Part shown: in pieces, positions 12,667 through 23,684 of the stretch
Numbering within the stretch: position 1 is the stretch's first letter
How the letters are laid out: every line of letters starts with the position of its first letter
NCBI GenBank assembly: GCA_020744225.1
Contig: JAGMWG010000004.1
Location: forward strand, 496,001-560,000
DNA length: 64,000 nucleotides
From: Paraphoma chrysanthemicola
Lineage: Eukaryota > Ascomycota > Dothideomycetes > Pleosporales > Phaeosphaeriaceae
Direction of reading: 5' to 3'
The notes under the pieces: model-generated
What the model was told of the DNA's origin: nothing
The model's input: only the letters and a program-made list of their open reading frames with translations
Databases searched by the model: none
Translations under genes and position numbers: made by a program

Positions 12667-14349
12667 TTAGAACGAATTATTGAGGGGGCCCATAGACTCG
12701 CGGTTCAGCGGTGTAACTTGACTTTCGATTGATTGATATCGCGAGCTCTCGACAGCTGGAGCTTGAGATGGTGGGTGTGGTGAAGGTTGATAAGTGCTCC
12801 CGTTGACGAGAATGCCACTGTTCGAATTGTGGCCTCCGATTGCGTTCCGCTTCAAATCGCTGTCCGTATTGAAACTGTACAAGTCCGTTTGCGAGTCGTG
12901 ACGCGTTAGACCTGGCCCTTTAATACGGCTCTCTCGGAAGTTCGAATATGTGTTCGCGGATGCTGGCGTATGCATGGTCTCCAGAAGCGAAGGCGTGCTG
13001 AAGTTGAGTTGTACTTGTGAAGCCGAGCTTGATAAGTTTATATCACCTTCCATTGCCGCAGCTGATGCAAGAAAGTCAAGAGAGCCATCGGTCGTCGTGG
13101 GCAATTGTGTTGTTGTCTCCGAAGCCGTGACCATTGAGGTGCTTATCTGATCGTTATTTTCTGTGCCCCATGGACGCGATGGCTTCGAAAATGCTCCACT
13201 AGTACTCTTGTTGGATGTGCCCAAAGCTTGAGCCGATCGTAGGCGTTGATCTTGAAGTTGATCCACTACATTCCTGGAGCTTTGGGAACCACTGGGTTGC
13301 GGGAAAGGAAGTTGTCGCTGCGGTGGATTACCTTCTGTCAATGGATTCTGTCGTGTTTGTGGCCTCTCTGGCAGCGCTCTGTGAAACGAAGACATATTAA
13401 GTGGCGATGTAGGCTCGTTAGCAGTTGACGCTTTCATGTTGGCGGTATTCAGGTATGGCAAACTATTCGGATCTGTTTCGTAGTAGACGCTCAAACTTTG
13501 GTTCGACGATTTGGCATTTGGGTGAGTCCATCTACATGCTGGGCCGTAGATGCCATTACCACTCGCCGATGTCGCATGCGGCACATATGTAGAGGCTTGG
13601 TCTAGACCGTATGTTTCGTCTGGCGATGTATCCTCGGAATAAGGATTGCTCCAAGTTGAATGATAGTTTGGCTTTGTGTCCAAAGGTGAATATGTCTGGC
13701 TTGACATGGGGTACTGGTATATCGAAGCAGGGGTACCCGTGGAATATATGGGCATCAGACCATTTGGATTCGGCATACCACCCAGATGGTGAGCTAGATG
13801 GTAATTGTCCAGTACCTTAGTGACGTGGTCCGAACCGACCTGTTCTCGTCAGAAAAATCAGCACACCATTGAGCCCATCACTTACACGATGAAATTGACA
13901 CTGACTGCTTTCAACTCCAGCCAATCTGCAGTTATTGCATCCATGACCGTTGCCTAGATCACCGCTGCAGCGTATCTTCCTTTTGCGGCATCGAGCACAC
14001 TGCCTGTATTTCAGCCTTTGTACAGATGCGAGGGAAGCGATCGCAGGGAGAAGCCTCTAAAAAGATATTCGTACAATGCAATAGCCCGTGCAAACGAGAG
14101 GCAGGTTTGTCAGTGATTGAGGGTACCTACAGCGACGGCTATACGTCTTCGTGTCGATGCGTTTTCGATGATGGGCTCATCACGCCCGACGCCAGGTCGA
14201 CGGGGACCTCCCACAGGACCTCCCACATGGTACCCTCGAGGATCGGACCTTGCAGCGTGTGAGATGGCCAATGGCACATTTCGTTCGTAATAAAAGTCTG
14301 GCCAAGAAACACTGTGCGCTGAGTAGCGTCGAGGAATTTCGTAGTCCAT
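12667..14349 (-). CDS. Zn2Cys6 fungal-type transcription factor
   Basis: Predicted 501-residue nuclear DNA-binding regulator from exons 14349-14131, 13999-13886 and 13839-12667. The binuclear zinc cluster is assembled across the first splice: RRRIAVA joins CARCRKRKIRC, giving Cys at about 74, 77, 84, 94, 97 and 107, the second half reading GCNNCRLAG. The 131-bp first intron is long for this window; its acceptor (GGCAG) was chosen because it alone preserves the cluster. The rest is Ser/Thr/Pro/Gln-rich and apparently disordered, with no clear fungal_trans middle homology domain. Target genes are unknown. The flanks are gene-poor on both sides, so context says nothing about the pathway. A GTG-initiated extension of five codons upstream is possible but unlikely. 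Confidence 0.8.
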
Positions 14350-17166
14350 CGCAGACTTGCTCACAACCTATTCCAACGTAAGATGGTCTCCCGAGTCATG
14401 TTACAAGCTACACTGACACGAGACTGCTACGCCCGATAGTTGTTTGTTTGTCAGGTGATGAAACAGCCGCCTGAAGGACTTATCGATGTATCGCTGGGGT
14501 TCTTCAGAGAAAAAGCCCTCGGACTGAGCTTGAGTCACGGCTGTCGTTGGCCAGGTGGTCCGGCGAACCGTTGTGCGGTTCTAGAAAAGTCGATCGGTGA
14601 ACAGCTCAAGCGGCCATGGGTCAAAGTATCAGGTTTATAGCCGGAACGAGACAATACTGCATCAGTACTCGGAAGCAAAAAGTTGGAAGGGTTACGAAGA
14701 ACAAATCTCAGTGCCTGTTGGCTACGTGGCGTACCTCTCGTGGACGTGCGACTTATGACGAGTTACTGGATCTCGTCCGAGGAGTAGGACTTGATGTGTT
14801 TGCATGACTGACTTCATGCACGGTCTTCTTCAGGATACGATGGAAGCCTGCATGTGCTGCTGCAAGGGTCTTTAGGTGCATGAATCCGAAAGCATCATGG
14901 GTCAAGAAACTTCGCCGCAAAAGAGGTGAAACATCGTACGAAGTATGGCCGTGCGTGGTCAAAGATCAACAAGCGCCTCATCCGCAAGAGCAATGAGGCA
15001 AAGATGACCATCAAATGATTGTGGTCTCCACTCCTAGGCCAGGCACTGCTACAAATGGTCAAGGCAAATTAGGCAAACATCATCTTGGCCATGCGAAGCA
15101 TCTTTTGGCCGGATCAAGCCAAGTCGCTTCCTGTTCGCTGTTTGTTCCGTGGCTTCTGCATGGTGTCACCGCGGAACCGGGAGACGAGAGGCATGCACCG
15201 CTGTTGTATATGGCTGGAGGTTGCACGATTTCGCGTTCCTGCTGGTGGCGTTGGGAATTTGGAGGACTTTCGCAATATCTGATTTTGACTGAGGGAGTTG
15301 AGCTACTGAGATACCAGCTCAGAAGTCTGCGTGTGGCAAGGTATGTGAACGACATAATCAATAGAAGGAATATTAGCCACGTCATCCCAGGTGCGCGTTT
15401 GTAACCAGCCTCAGACTATGAGCCTGCTTTCGCATGCAGGCCAGCATGGAACGTAGCTGCAAGCTATCAAGCTACAAGACCTTCAAAAAACGAGAAACCA
15501 ACTGTGCCCCCACCTGTGAAGCACAGTACTGTAGCCGCACAGATATCAGCCGGCACCACATACTTGCCAAGCATTACTTACAAGGTCCGCGACCAATACT
15601 GAGTGTCTGAATATTTCTAAGGCTTTCAGGACCAGCTAGCGCAGTTCTCGGTTATCATTGTCCCGCTTTCTGTTGTAACCAGTGAGGTATCTTGTGTCAG
15701 CGGGGGAGGGGAATAAGGCTTCCGTCTCGACTTAAGCTTGTACTGAAGCGAGCATGGACCATACCCCATTCAAAGCGATCGCTGTGGCTCTTTAGGGTTG
15801 ACCGCATTGCCCAACACCCAACGATGAGCCGTCGGGTGGAGTTTTGGTTGATACCGTGTGCAAGTAAGCGTACGACATCCCGTTAGAACCCCTGGCTCAT
15901 TTGATGTAAACATCTCTCGCTTCACTAGAGCATTATGGCAAGTCTGTTGGTTTTTGCGCATTTGCAGCTCGATACAACTGGGAGCGGTTACAGGTGCCAG
16001 GCTCCTACTGATCCATCGATTAATTGGAGAGGCAAATGCCGAGAAGGTAGCAAACTCGTCACTCCGACGCATGCTTCAGAACGACATGGCTTGACGTGAC
16101 TTAGCCCAGCGTCCAATTCTCGCGTAGTAGTATTCTCTTCTAGAAAACGATGGGATGCACGAACGTGATTGTTTGCCGCGATCGTGGTCCAATTGGACAG
16201 TCAACCCGCGGAGCTGGATAACGGCTGTTTGTCAGCTTTCTCGGGTTACCTGGAATTGCGCTTCCCAAGAAATGGACTGTTTGTGAGGACACCTGCCTGT
16301 TGAGCGACGGTGTGACTGCACGCGCAATCATGTTTAGTGTCGTGCGTCTCCTTCAGACGCGCCACACAGGCAGTCAATGGTGATCAGTAACTAACACACG
16401 GTTATAGGAGAGTCCAGTAGAAGTTTGTTCGATTGCGCAGACATCGTCAGTGGCATTATCGGCATTCTTGGCGGATGAAGTGATAACTACCATGATCTGA
16501 AGACGCTCACTCAGCTCGAAATAGACGAAAGGCCCATCGATCGCGGATCCCGCTTGGCTTCGGCTCGGATGTAGAAGGCTGGCTTTCCGGCTTTGGTCAT
16601 AGTATGAATCGGCTGCGGACGATTCGCATCGGTGCTGGTAGTCATGCTGTACGGCAGCAAACGCAGCGGGCGCCCGTGAATCGGCAAGGGTATGGTCCTA
16701 CAGTAATCTGCCGATAGGTGTGCGCCCAGCGGGCCGTCTCACCACCCTCTGACATTCCTAGCTCTTCCTATCCAATGCCTTGGGTGTCACGTACGAGATG
16801 GGGCAGGGTCGCTATACTGTTTTGCGTCCCAGCCGCCGCGGCTCTGCATCTGACAGCGGCTGTATGTTGCCTCGAATTTCAATGTCTGTCGTTTAGGGCA
16901 CCATATGATGCCGAGCAGCCGACACAGAACGCTTCACGAATGCGAAGCTGCTGAAGCACGTTGTGCAAATGTATTGAAGCGCAACATCAGATCAGCGGCC
17001 GGAGTGTGGAAAGTGATACGGTGCCTGAGCGTAGTCTCTATGCGCGGCGCGGAGTACGTCACAGCTGACTAAGCACGGTTAGCGTCTCGCGCCGGAAAGC
17101 ATGTGTCGCGCGCGCAGCGACGCACTTTGCGACAAACACCAAATCCCCGCGCAACCATCGAGGATC
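14350..17166. other. Gene-poor 2.8-kb region
   Basis: Lies upstream of both the Zn2Cys6 gene (-) and the cyclophilin gene (+), so it must contain both promoters. Frames are short and unconvincing. No recognisable transposon, tRNA or repeat array was found. Confidence 0.45.
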
Positions 17167-18737
17167 ATGTCCGTGCTTCTAGAAACGTCACTTGGTGACA
17201 TTACCATCGACTTGCTGGTCGATGAAGCCCCAAAGTGCTGTGAAAAGTAAGTCTATCCAACCCCTACGCGTTCTCCGCGTGCTCTTGCTGCGGTCCACCG
17301 CATTCGCATCTGCATGTGTGAGCCCGCTGTCTTTCCAAGCTGAGCAGAAAATAGATACTGACAGCTGGTCCCCGTAGCTTTATCAAGCTATGCAAAGTGA
17401 AGTACTACAACTTTGCGCCGGTGCATAGCGTTCAACCCAACTTCTCCTTCCAAACCGGCGACCCCATTGGTCCCACCTCGAAAGACAGCGATGGTGGCCG
17501 TTCGATATGGGGCCTCCTTGACCCCTCGCAGCCAGCAAAAAAGACGTTTGGGCCTGAGTTTAGGCCCAAACTCAAGCACACAGAGATGGGCACTGTCAGT
17601 ATGGCTACAGCACCAAACCCTGACGATACAGACGAGCGATTGGCTGGCAGCCAGTTCATCGTAACCTTGGGTCCAAACATCGATTTCCTGGATGGCAAAG
17701 CTGCCATATTTGGTACAGTTGTGGAGGGCTTCGATACGCTGGAGAAGATCAACACAGCATACATTGACGATAAAGGCCAGCCATTGAAGGACATCCGCTT
17801 GCTACACACTGTCATTCTCGACGATCCGTACGAACCAGACCCGCCGGGCCTCGTAGTGCCACCTGAAAGCCCTGTGCCATCCGCTGCGCAGCTTGCGACC
17901 GTCCGTGTCGCATACGACGAGGACCTTGCCGAAGAGAATGACCCGGAAGCACTCGAGAAGGTCCGTCGAGAACGTGAGGCGCGCGCGCAAGCACTCACGC
18001 TTGAGATGGTTGGTGATCTGCCGTTTGCTGAGGTCGCACCGCCCGAGAACGTGCTATTCGTGTGCAAACTGAACCCAGTCACACAAGACGAGGATCTGGA
18101 GCTCATCTTCTCGCGCTTCGGCAAGATACTGAGCTGCGAGGTCATTAGGGACAAGAAGACGGGCGACAGCTTGCAGTATGCCTTCATCGAATACACAAAT
18201 CAGAAGGATTGCGAGCAAGCCTATTTCAAGATGGACGGCGTCCTGATCGACGATCACCGCATCCATGTCGACTTCTCACAAAGCGTTTCGAAATTCGCAG
18301 ACGATTGGCGGGACGCGACAAACAAGAAGAGGAGAGCGGCTGCTGGAGGTTTTGGTGGCATCGACAACCTCGAGAAGAAGCGACAGTACCGCGGCGATGC
18401 TGGCCGTCAAATCGCCTCCGACTCGGTGGTCAACAATCTCGTCATCGACCGCGATACTTCAAAGGATACCAACGGGGCTGCGCGCGAACATCCGAGGGAC
18501 GATCGCGACAAGAGACGAGACAACGACCAGCGGCGGGAACGGAGACAAAATTATCATGATGATCGATGGAAGCGGAACCGCAGTCGCAGCCCAAAGCGGG
18601 ATCGTCGAGACCGCGACGATGGAAGGTACGATGCGAAGCGACGCGAGCGAAGTCGCAGTCCAGATCGCCACCGGGACAGCCGTCGTGAAAGAAGTCGCGA
18701 TCGGTATAGAAGAGATGATCGCGACCGGCGGCGGTAA
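17167..18737 (+). CDS. cyp6: Cyclophilin-RRM-RS peptidyl-prolyl isomerase (PPIL4/Cyp6-like)
   Basis: Predicted 479-residue nuclear prolyl isomerase associated in other species with spliceosomes. Exons are 17167-17246 and 17378-18737; the 131-bp intron splits the Asn codon of CENFIKL. Domains: cyclophilin fold about 1-165 (LLETSLGDITIDL at the N-terminus, then GTVSMA, GSQFIVTL and AIFGTVVEG); an RNA recognition motif about 253-330 (RNP2 LFVCKL, RNP1-like LQYAFIEY); and an Arg/Asp/Ser-rich tail from about 400 with many RS, RD and RR pairs. The order cyclophilin, RRM, charged tail is diagnostic of the PPIL4/Cyp6 group. It converges on RPB2. The active site looks partly divergent (VHSVQPNF in place of the usual FHRVIPNF), as is typical of this subgroup, so isomerase activity may be weak. 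Confidence 0.92.
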
Positions 18738-19169
18738 GGACTGACGTGAAGTCTCCCTGGGGCGGCTGGAGAAGCAACCATCGATTTTGTGTACGAATAT
18801 GATACCATGCTCACCCAAAGGGGTGAGAACAAGATTTTGTGCTACGCAACTCATTTTCAATTCAAGAGGCTATGTGGTTGATATACAAAAGGACTCATTC
18901 ACTGGTCCTAGCAATGCGTTTTATTCTCCCGTCATTTTGAGGGTAAGTTCAGATTAAAACCCGAAAAGCGTTCAAGGAAACGCCCATGCACCCTTGCCAT
19001 CTTTGTAGCAAAGTCCCAATCTGTCGAAGAAGAAAGCCAAATCTGATTAACGCCTTGATGATGCAATGCCACGCAAGCGACAATTTCTGCGCATCCCGGC
19101 GCGCAAAGGAAGAAGTCCATTGGATTACTCTGTGGATGGCTATGGGGGACTTATGTGTTCATGAGACTC
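18738..19169. other. Convergent intergenic spacer
   Basis: 432 bp between the stop codons of the cyclophilin gene and RPB2. It probably contains both 3' UTRs and polyadenylation sites; no gene seen. Confidence 0.5.
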
Positions 19170-22100
19170 CTAGTCTCGCACACTCAGACCCGATCGATCC
19201 GTGAACATGCGCGTGGCAATGTTCATGGCGAGCAGTTCTTGGAAGAGGAGTTTAGCGGCGTAAGGGATATGGATTTGTGAGATGCGGGTCTTGTTGTGGC
19301 AAGGCCGACATTCGTAGTTGCCCTTTTTGATCATCCTGGAGTTCAGAGTTAGCAATGAGTCGTCGATCATCAATGAGTACTGGACTTACGCAATCGGGCT
19401 CATCAGTCCGCAAATGTCGCATACATGAACTGTATACGCATCCGAGACTGTGAACAAACGCTCCTTCAAAAAGGCAGCGGCACCGTGAGCAATCATGCAA
19501 TCACGCTCCATCTCTCCGAAGCGCAGACCACCATCGCGAGCACGGCCTTCCACCGGTTGGCGGGTAAGAATCTGCAGTGGGCCTCGGGCACGGGCGTGGA
19601 TCTTGTCATCGACCATATGCCTCAAACGTTGGTAGTAAGTCGGACCTAAGAAGACCTGAACGCGCATCTTCTTGCCGGTGTGGCCATTGTACATGATTTC
19701 CAAACCACGCTTCTGGTAACCAGCATTTTGCAACAAATCCGACACCTGATCAACAGTCACGTCGGTGAAAGGTGTGGCGTCACCCTCTTGCCCTGTGATA
19801 GCCCCAACTTTGGACAAGAGACACTCGACCAAATGGGCAATGGTCATACGGGATGGAATGGCGTGAGGGTTGATGATTAGATCTGGCGTCAGTCCTTCCT
19901 TGGTGAAAGGCATGTCTTCTTGTCGATAGGTGATACCAATGGTACCTTTCTGACCATGACGAGACGCAAACTTATCACCAATCTGGGGGACCTTGGTTGT
20001 TCGTGTGCGAACCTTGACGAAACGGAGGCCTTCTGTGTTGGTGGTAAACAGTACCTGGTCGACGATACCATTTTCTGTACTTCGCAAAGGAGTGGACACG
20101 TCTCGCTTTGTGTGCAAAGTTGTCTTTTGTCCCAATTCTTGCGCATCTGCGGCAATGGGCGCAGTCTTACCAATAATAATGTCATCGCCGGAAACACGTA
20201 CACCGGGCGCCACGACACCATCGTCGTCAAGCTTGTCATAGGTTCCGCCTTTCAATCGCAATGTATCGGCACGTGTAGGCTTCTCGAATTGCTCCAGAAC
20301 ATTGACTCCGATGCGCTTTTCTTGTTCGGTATAAGCACGGTAGAACAGACTTCGGAACAGACCTCGATCGATACTGCTCTGGTTCATGATGACGGAATCT
20401 TCTTGGTTGTATCCAGAGTAACAAGCAATGGCGACAATTGCGTTTTGACCGGCTGGTAGCTCACGGAACTTGAGATACTCCATGGAACGAGTTGTTGCCA
20501 GAGGTTTTTGTGGATAATACAAGACGTTCATCATAGTCTCCATGCGTAACGCATAATTTGTGAGGGCAACACCCATAGCCTGTTTACCCATGGCTGACTG
20601 GTAGGTATTACGGGGTGACTGATTGTGATCAGGGAAGGGGATGATACTGGCGCAGATACCGAGAATCATGGCGGGATGAATTTCGCAATGCGTGTAGGCG
20701 TGGATGCGGGGGTCAGGCTTGGGTTTGATACGCTTCAGACGGTCCTTGCCGAGACTTGCACGGTCGTTGACCGGAAGACCAAGCTTCATGCCTCGCCACT
20801 CATCGAGATCCTCTGGAGAAAAGGTAATCATTGCGGTTTCCTCCTCTTCAGCGTCCAGGTATTCGATCACACCATCTTGGATGAGACCCTTCCAACCGTA
20901 TGTATGCTCCGCAATATCCTCCTCGCTCCACCCAGCTCGAGTGTCGGACTCTGCAATTTCTTGTAGAAGCTTGTTGCACACTTCCCTATTGAAAATGAGC
21001 TGATTACGATTGGGCTTTCGGATGTCGTTCTCGACCACGAACAGCGGCCTCATTACGCGACCAGCGTCAGTGAAGATCTTGAACTCCCGATCGCGAATAT
21101 CACGAATCAAGCTCATCTCATAAGAGAGCGTTCCATTCCTTCGCAGTTCCTGTACAACAGACACAAGCTGATGCGCATGAGAGTGAACACCAACCCAAAC
21201 GCCGTTAACGAAGACCTTGGTGGCATCAGGATTTTGATTCTGATCGTACTCTTCGAGCAGCTGCATGTTTCGCTGCGACATAAAGTCGATGATGGGCGAG
21301 GCATCGCTGCCGACACTGACGTAGCACATCAATGACAAGTTCTTGACTAGTCCGCAAGCCTGTCCTTCTGGCGTCTCCGCGGGGCACACGAGACCCCAAT
21401 GAGAATTGTGCAGTTGGCGCGGTTTCGCCAGCTTACCATCACGGCCTACGGGGGTATTTGTTCGCCGCAGATGGGACAATGTGGAGGCGTATGTGTATCG
21501 ATTTAGCACCTGAGAAACACCGGCCTTCGCGGAGGCGGCCTTCTTCTGATCTCCCCAGTTGCCCGTTGCCAAAGAATACTTCAGTCCGTTTGTGATGATG
21601 CTCGCCTTGATTGCCATCTGAACATTGAACTCCTGGTTGTTCTCGACGCACCGCTGGAGGTACTTGTAGACGTCCTTGGTCAGCTTCAAGAACAAAATAC
21701 GGAACAGATTCGCTACAAGCGGGCCTGCGAGATCCAGTCGTTTCTTTCCGAAGTGGTCTCGATCGTCCTCGTCTCGGCGGCCAAGCACACACTGTAATAG
21801 ACGATGAATCATGTAGCCAAAGAAGTAGGCCTTGCGAGTGTCCTGGCCCTCCTTCTGTGAGATGTGGGGCAAGAACTCGCGCTGCATAATGTCCCTGGCG
21901 AACTTTAAACGTCTGTCTCGGGTGCCCGAATTCGCGCCACGCTTGGCGATGAAGTCCAGCGCCGTCTCTCTATCCTGGACACCCGCACCTTCCTCGATAC
22001 TGGGCTTCAACAGCTCGAGCATCTGTGTATCTGTGCGGTCGTACACGATGTGGCTGAGAATCTCTTCATCAGACACGATACCCAAGGCGCGGAAGACGAT

Positions 22101-23015
22101 GGCCATGGGCACGTCGGCCTTGATGTATGGGAGCGTAGCGTACGCGAAGGGGCCCGGGGCACGCTTGCCGCCTGTGCCTACAAGTGAGTTGTCAGCCCAC
22201 TTGATGTTGAAGGACGAGATCAAGCGGGTGCCCTTCTCGACGGCGCTGCGGATTTCCGCAGTCCAAGGAATCGGGCCCTGCTTCTTCCTGAAAACCTGGA
22301 CAATGTTCGCAGCGCTGCGCTCCTGTGCGATCAGAACCTTTTCACTGCCGTTGATGACGAAGTAGCCGCCCTGATCGTAGGGGCACTCGTTGAAGCTGAA
22401 GAGGGCTTCGTCGGACTGGTTGCGCAGATGGCAGAGCTCAGACCGAAGCATGACGGGCAGCTTTCCAATGAAGACGCGCGGGATCTCGTCGTCCATGGGC
22501 GCATCCTCGCGCTCCCACTTGACCTGCGTCGGTCCGCCGACCGTGGTGGTGACCTCCATGTCCTCGTCCTCGCCCTCGACGGGTGCCTGCGTCTCGCGCG
22601 CGACCATGATGCGGTTCGAGATATCTGCCAGCATGGCGCCCGAGTAGGTGAGGTTGCGCAGCCGCGCCTCGTGGGGGAACAGCGACACCGTGGTGCCGTC
22701 GCCTTCGGTGTGCGTTGGCCGCGCGAGGAAGACGCGCCCGAACTTGATCTCATAGCGGCGCTTGATTATGGGGTCGCTGTCCTCGTCTGGGTTGTAAGGC
22801 GTGTTCTGCTCGAGGATGACGCTGCCGTTCTCCTTCACGATGTCCTGCAGTGTGTTGCGCGTAAACTCGTCGTATGAGTCGAGCTGCTGCGACACCAGGC
22901 CCTTTGTGTCAAAGAAAGAGCTGATGACAGCCCAGCAGTCTTCCGACGTGATGTCTCCGCCCTCGGCCTCCTCGTCGTACTCGTCGTCCATGTCGTCGAC
23001 GTATTGGTCAGCCAT
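19170..23015 (-). CDS. RPB2: RNA polymerase II second largest subunit Rpb2
   Basis: Catalytic-core subunit of nuclear RNA polymerase II, 1263 residues. Exon 1 (23015-19390) is uninterrupted for 3.6 kb. A 54-bp intron (19336-19389) near the 3' end joins MSPIA to MIKKGNYECRPC, which completes the C-terminal zinc site (VCDICG plus CRPC). Hallmarks are GYNQEDSVIMNQSSIDRG, DKFASRHGQKG, and LLFQELLAMNIATRM close to the end. The frame is open 50 codons further upstream, but MADQYVDDMDDEYDEE is the acidic N-terminus expected of fungal Rpb2, so the start is 23015. Length matches the family. RPB1 lies on the same strand about 27 kb away. The CT-rich tract just upstream suits a strongly transcribed fungal housekeeping gene. 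Confidence 0.98.
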
Positions 23016-23684
23016 GATTGCGACGGCGGAGCTGAATGGGAACGCGCGCGTGCAGAGGGGAAGGGAGAGATAGAGGGAGAGGGAGAGACGCGCTGTGGGA
23101 GGTGAGGCGGATGAGGAGTGCGAGCTCCTTGTCTGGTTGCTGGTCGCGAGGCGGCGACTGCTCAAAGAAACACCCGTCGGACTTTCCGATCAGTTTCACC
23201 GGGGCTTGGCGGCCTAGTGCCCTTTCACTAGTGTGGCTGGCTCGCTGCCTTCTCCCCATCCATCGCATCACTTCTGTCCTTGTGTGACGCCGACTGCGCT
23301 TCATGCTCGATATCTGCAGAGAATATGTTAATGAAAGTTGAAGTGAAGGCCTTATTCACCCGTGTTGGTCGTGCTTTTGATCACGATTCACTATCAAGGC
23401 ACCAGACTGTTCTCGACACTCTCGACAGCAAAGTCATCCATAGAAGGACCAATGTGTAAAGATCTTGGTAAATTCGTGTCAGCCGCCATGAGTGTCAACA
23501 TTAAGCCACCAACCTTTTCCCCACGGCTGCAAGGCTCCCTGCATGGTCTCCAGCCGCACGCGCCGAGCCCAACATGTGAGTACACGGGACTCAGCCTGGT
23601 CGCGACATTCAACTTTACCTTCACCAGCCTGCACAGGCTTCTTTCACTTCACATTGACCCTACCACTGCGTTGTATGCATTATC
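23016..23684. promoter_or_regulatory. Divergent promoter region of RPB2 and the HeLo-like gene
   Basis: 669 bp separate the two start codons. Immediately upstream of RPB2, bases 23054-23089 form an almost pure purine run on the plus strand, so a CT-rich tract on the RPB2 sense strand. Such tracts are common before transcription starts of highly expressed fungal genes. The half near 23685 has no distinct motif that I can name. Confidence 0.45.

Noticed and set aside
9699..17166. Transposon in the gene-poor interval
   Set aside because: No transposase, reverse transcriptase or integrase motif and no terminal repeats were noticed by eye; a repeat-masking run would be needed to exclude an old copy.
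22428..22877. Plus-strand frame inside RPB2
   Set aside because: Antisense shadow of the conserved Rpb2 N-terminal half.
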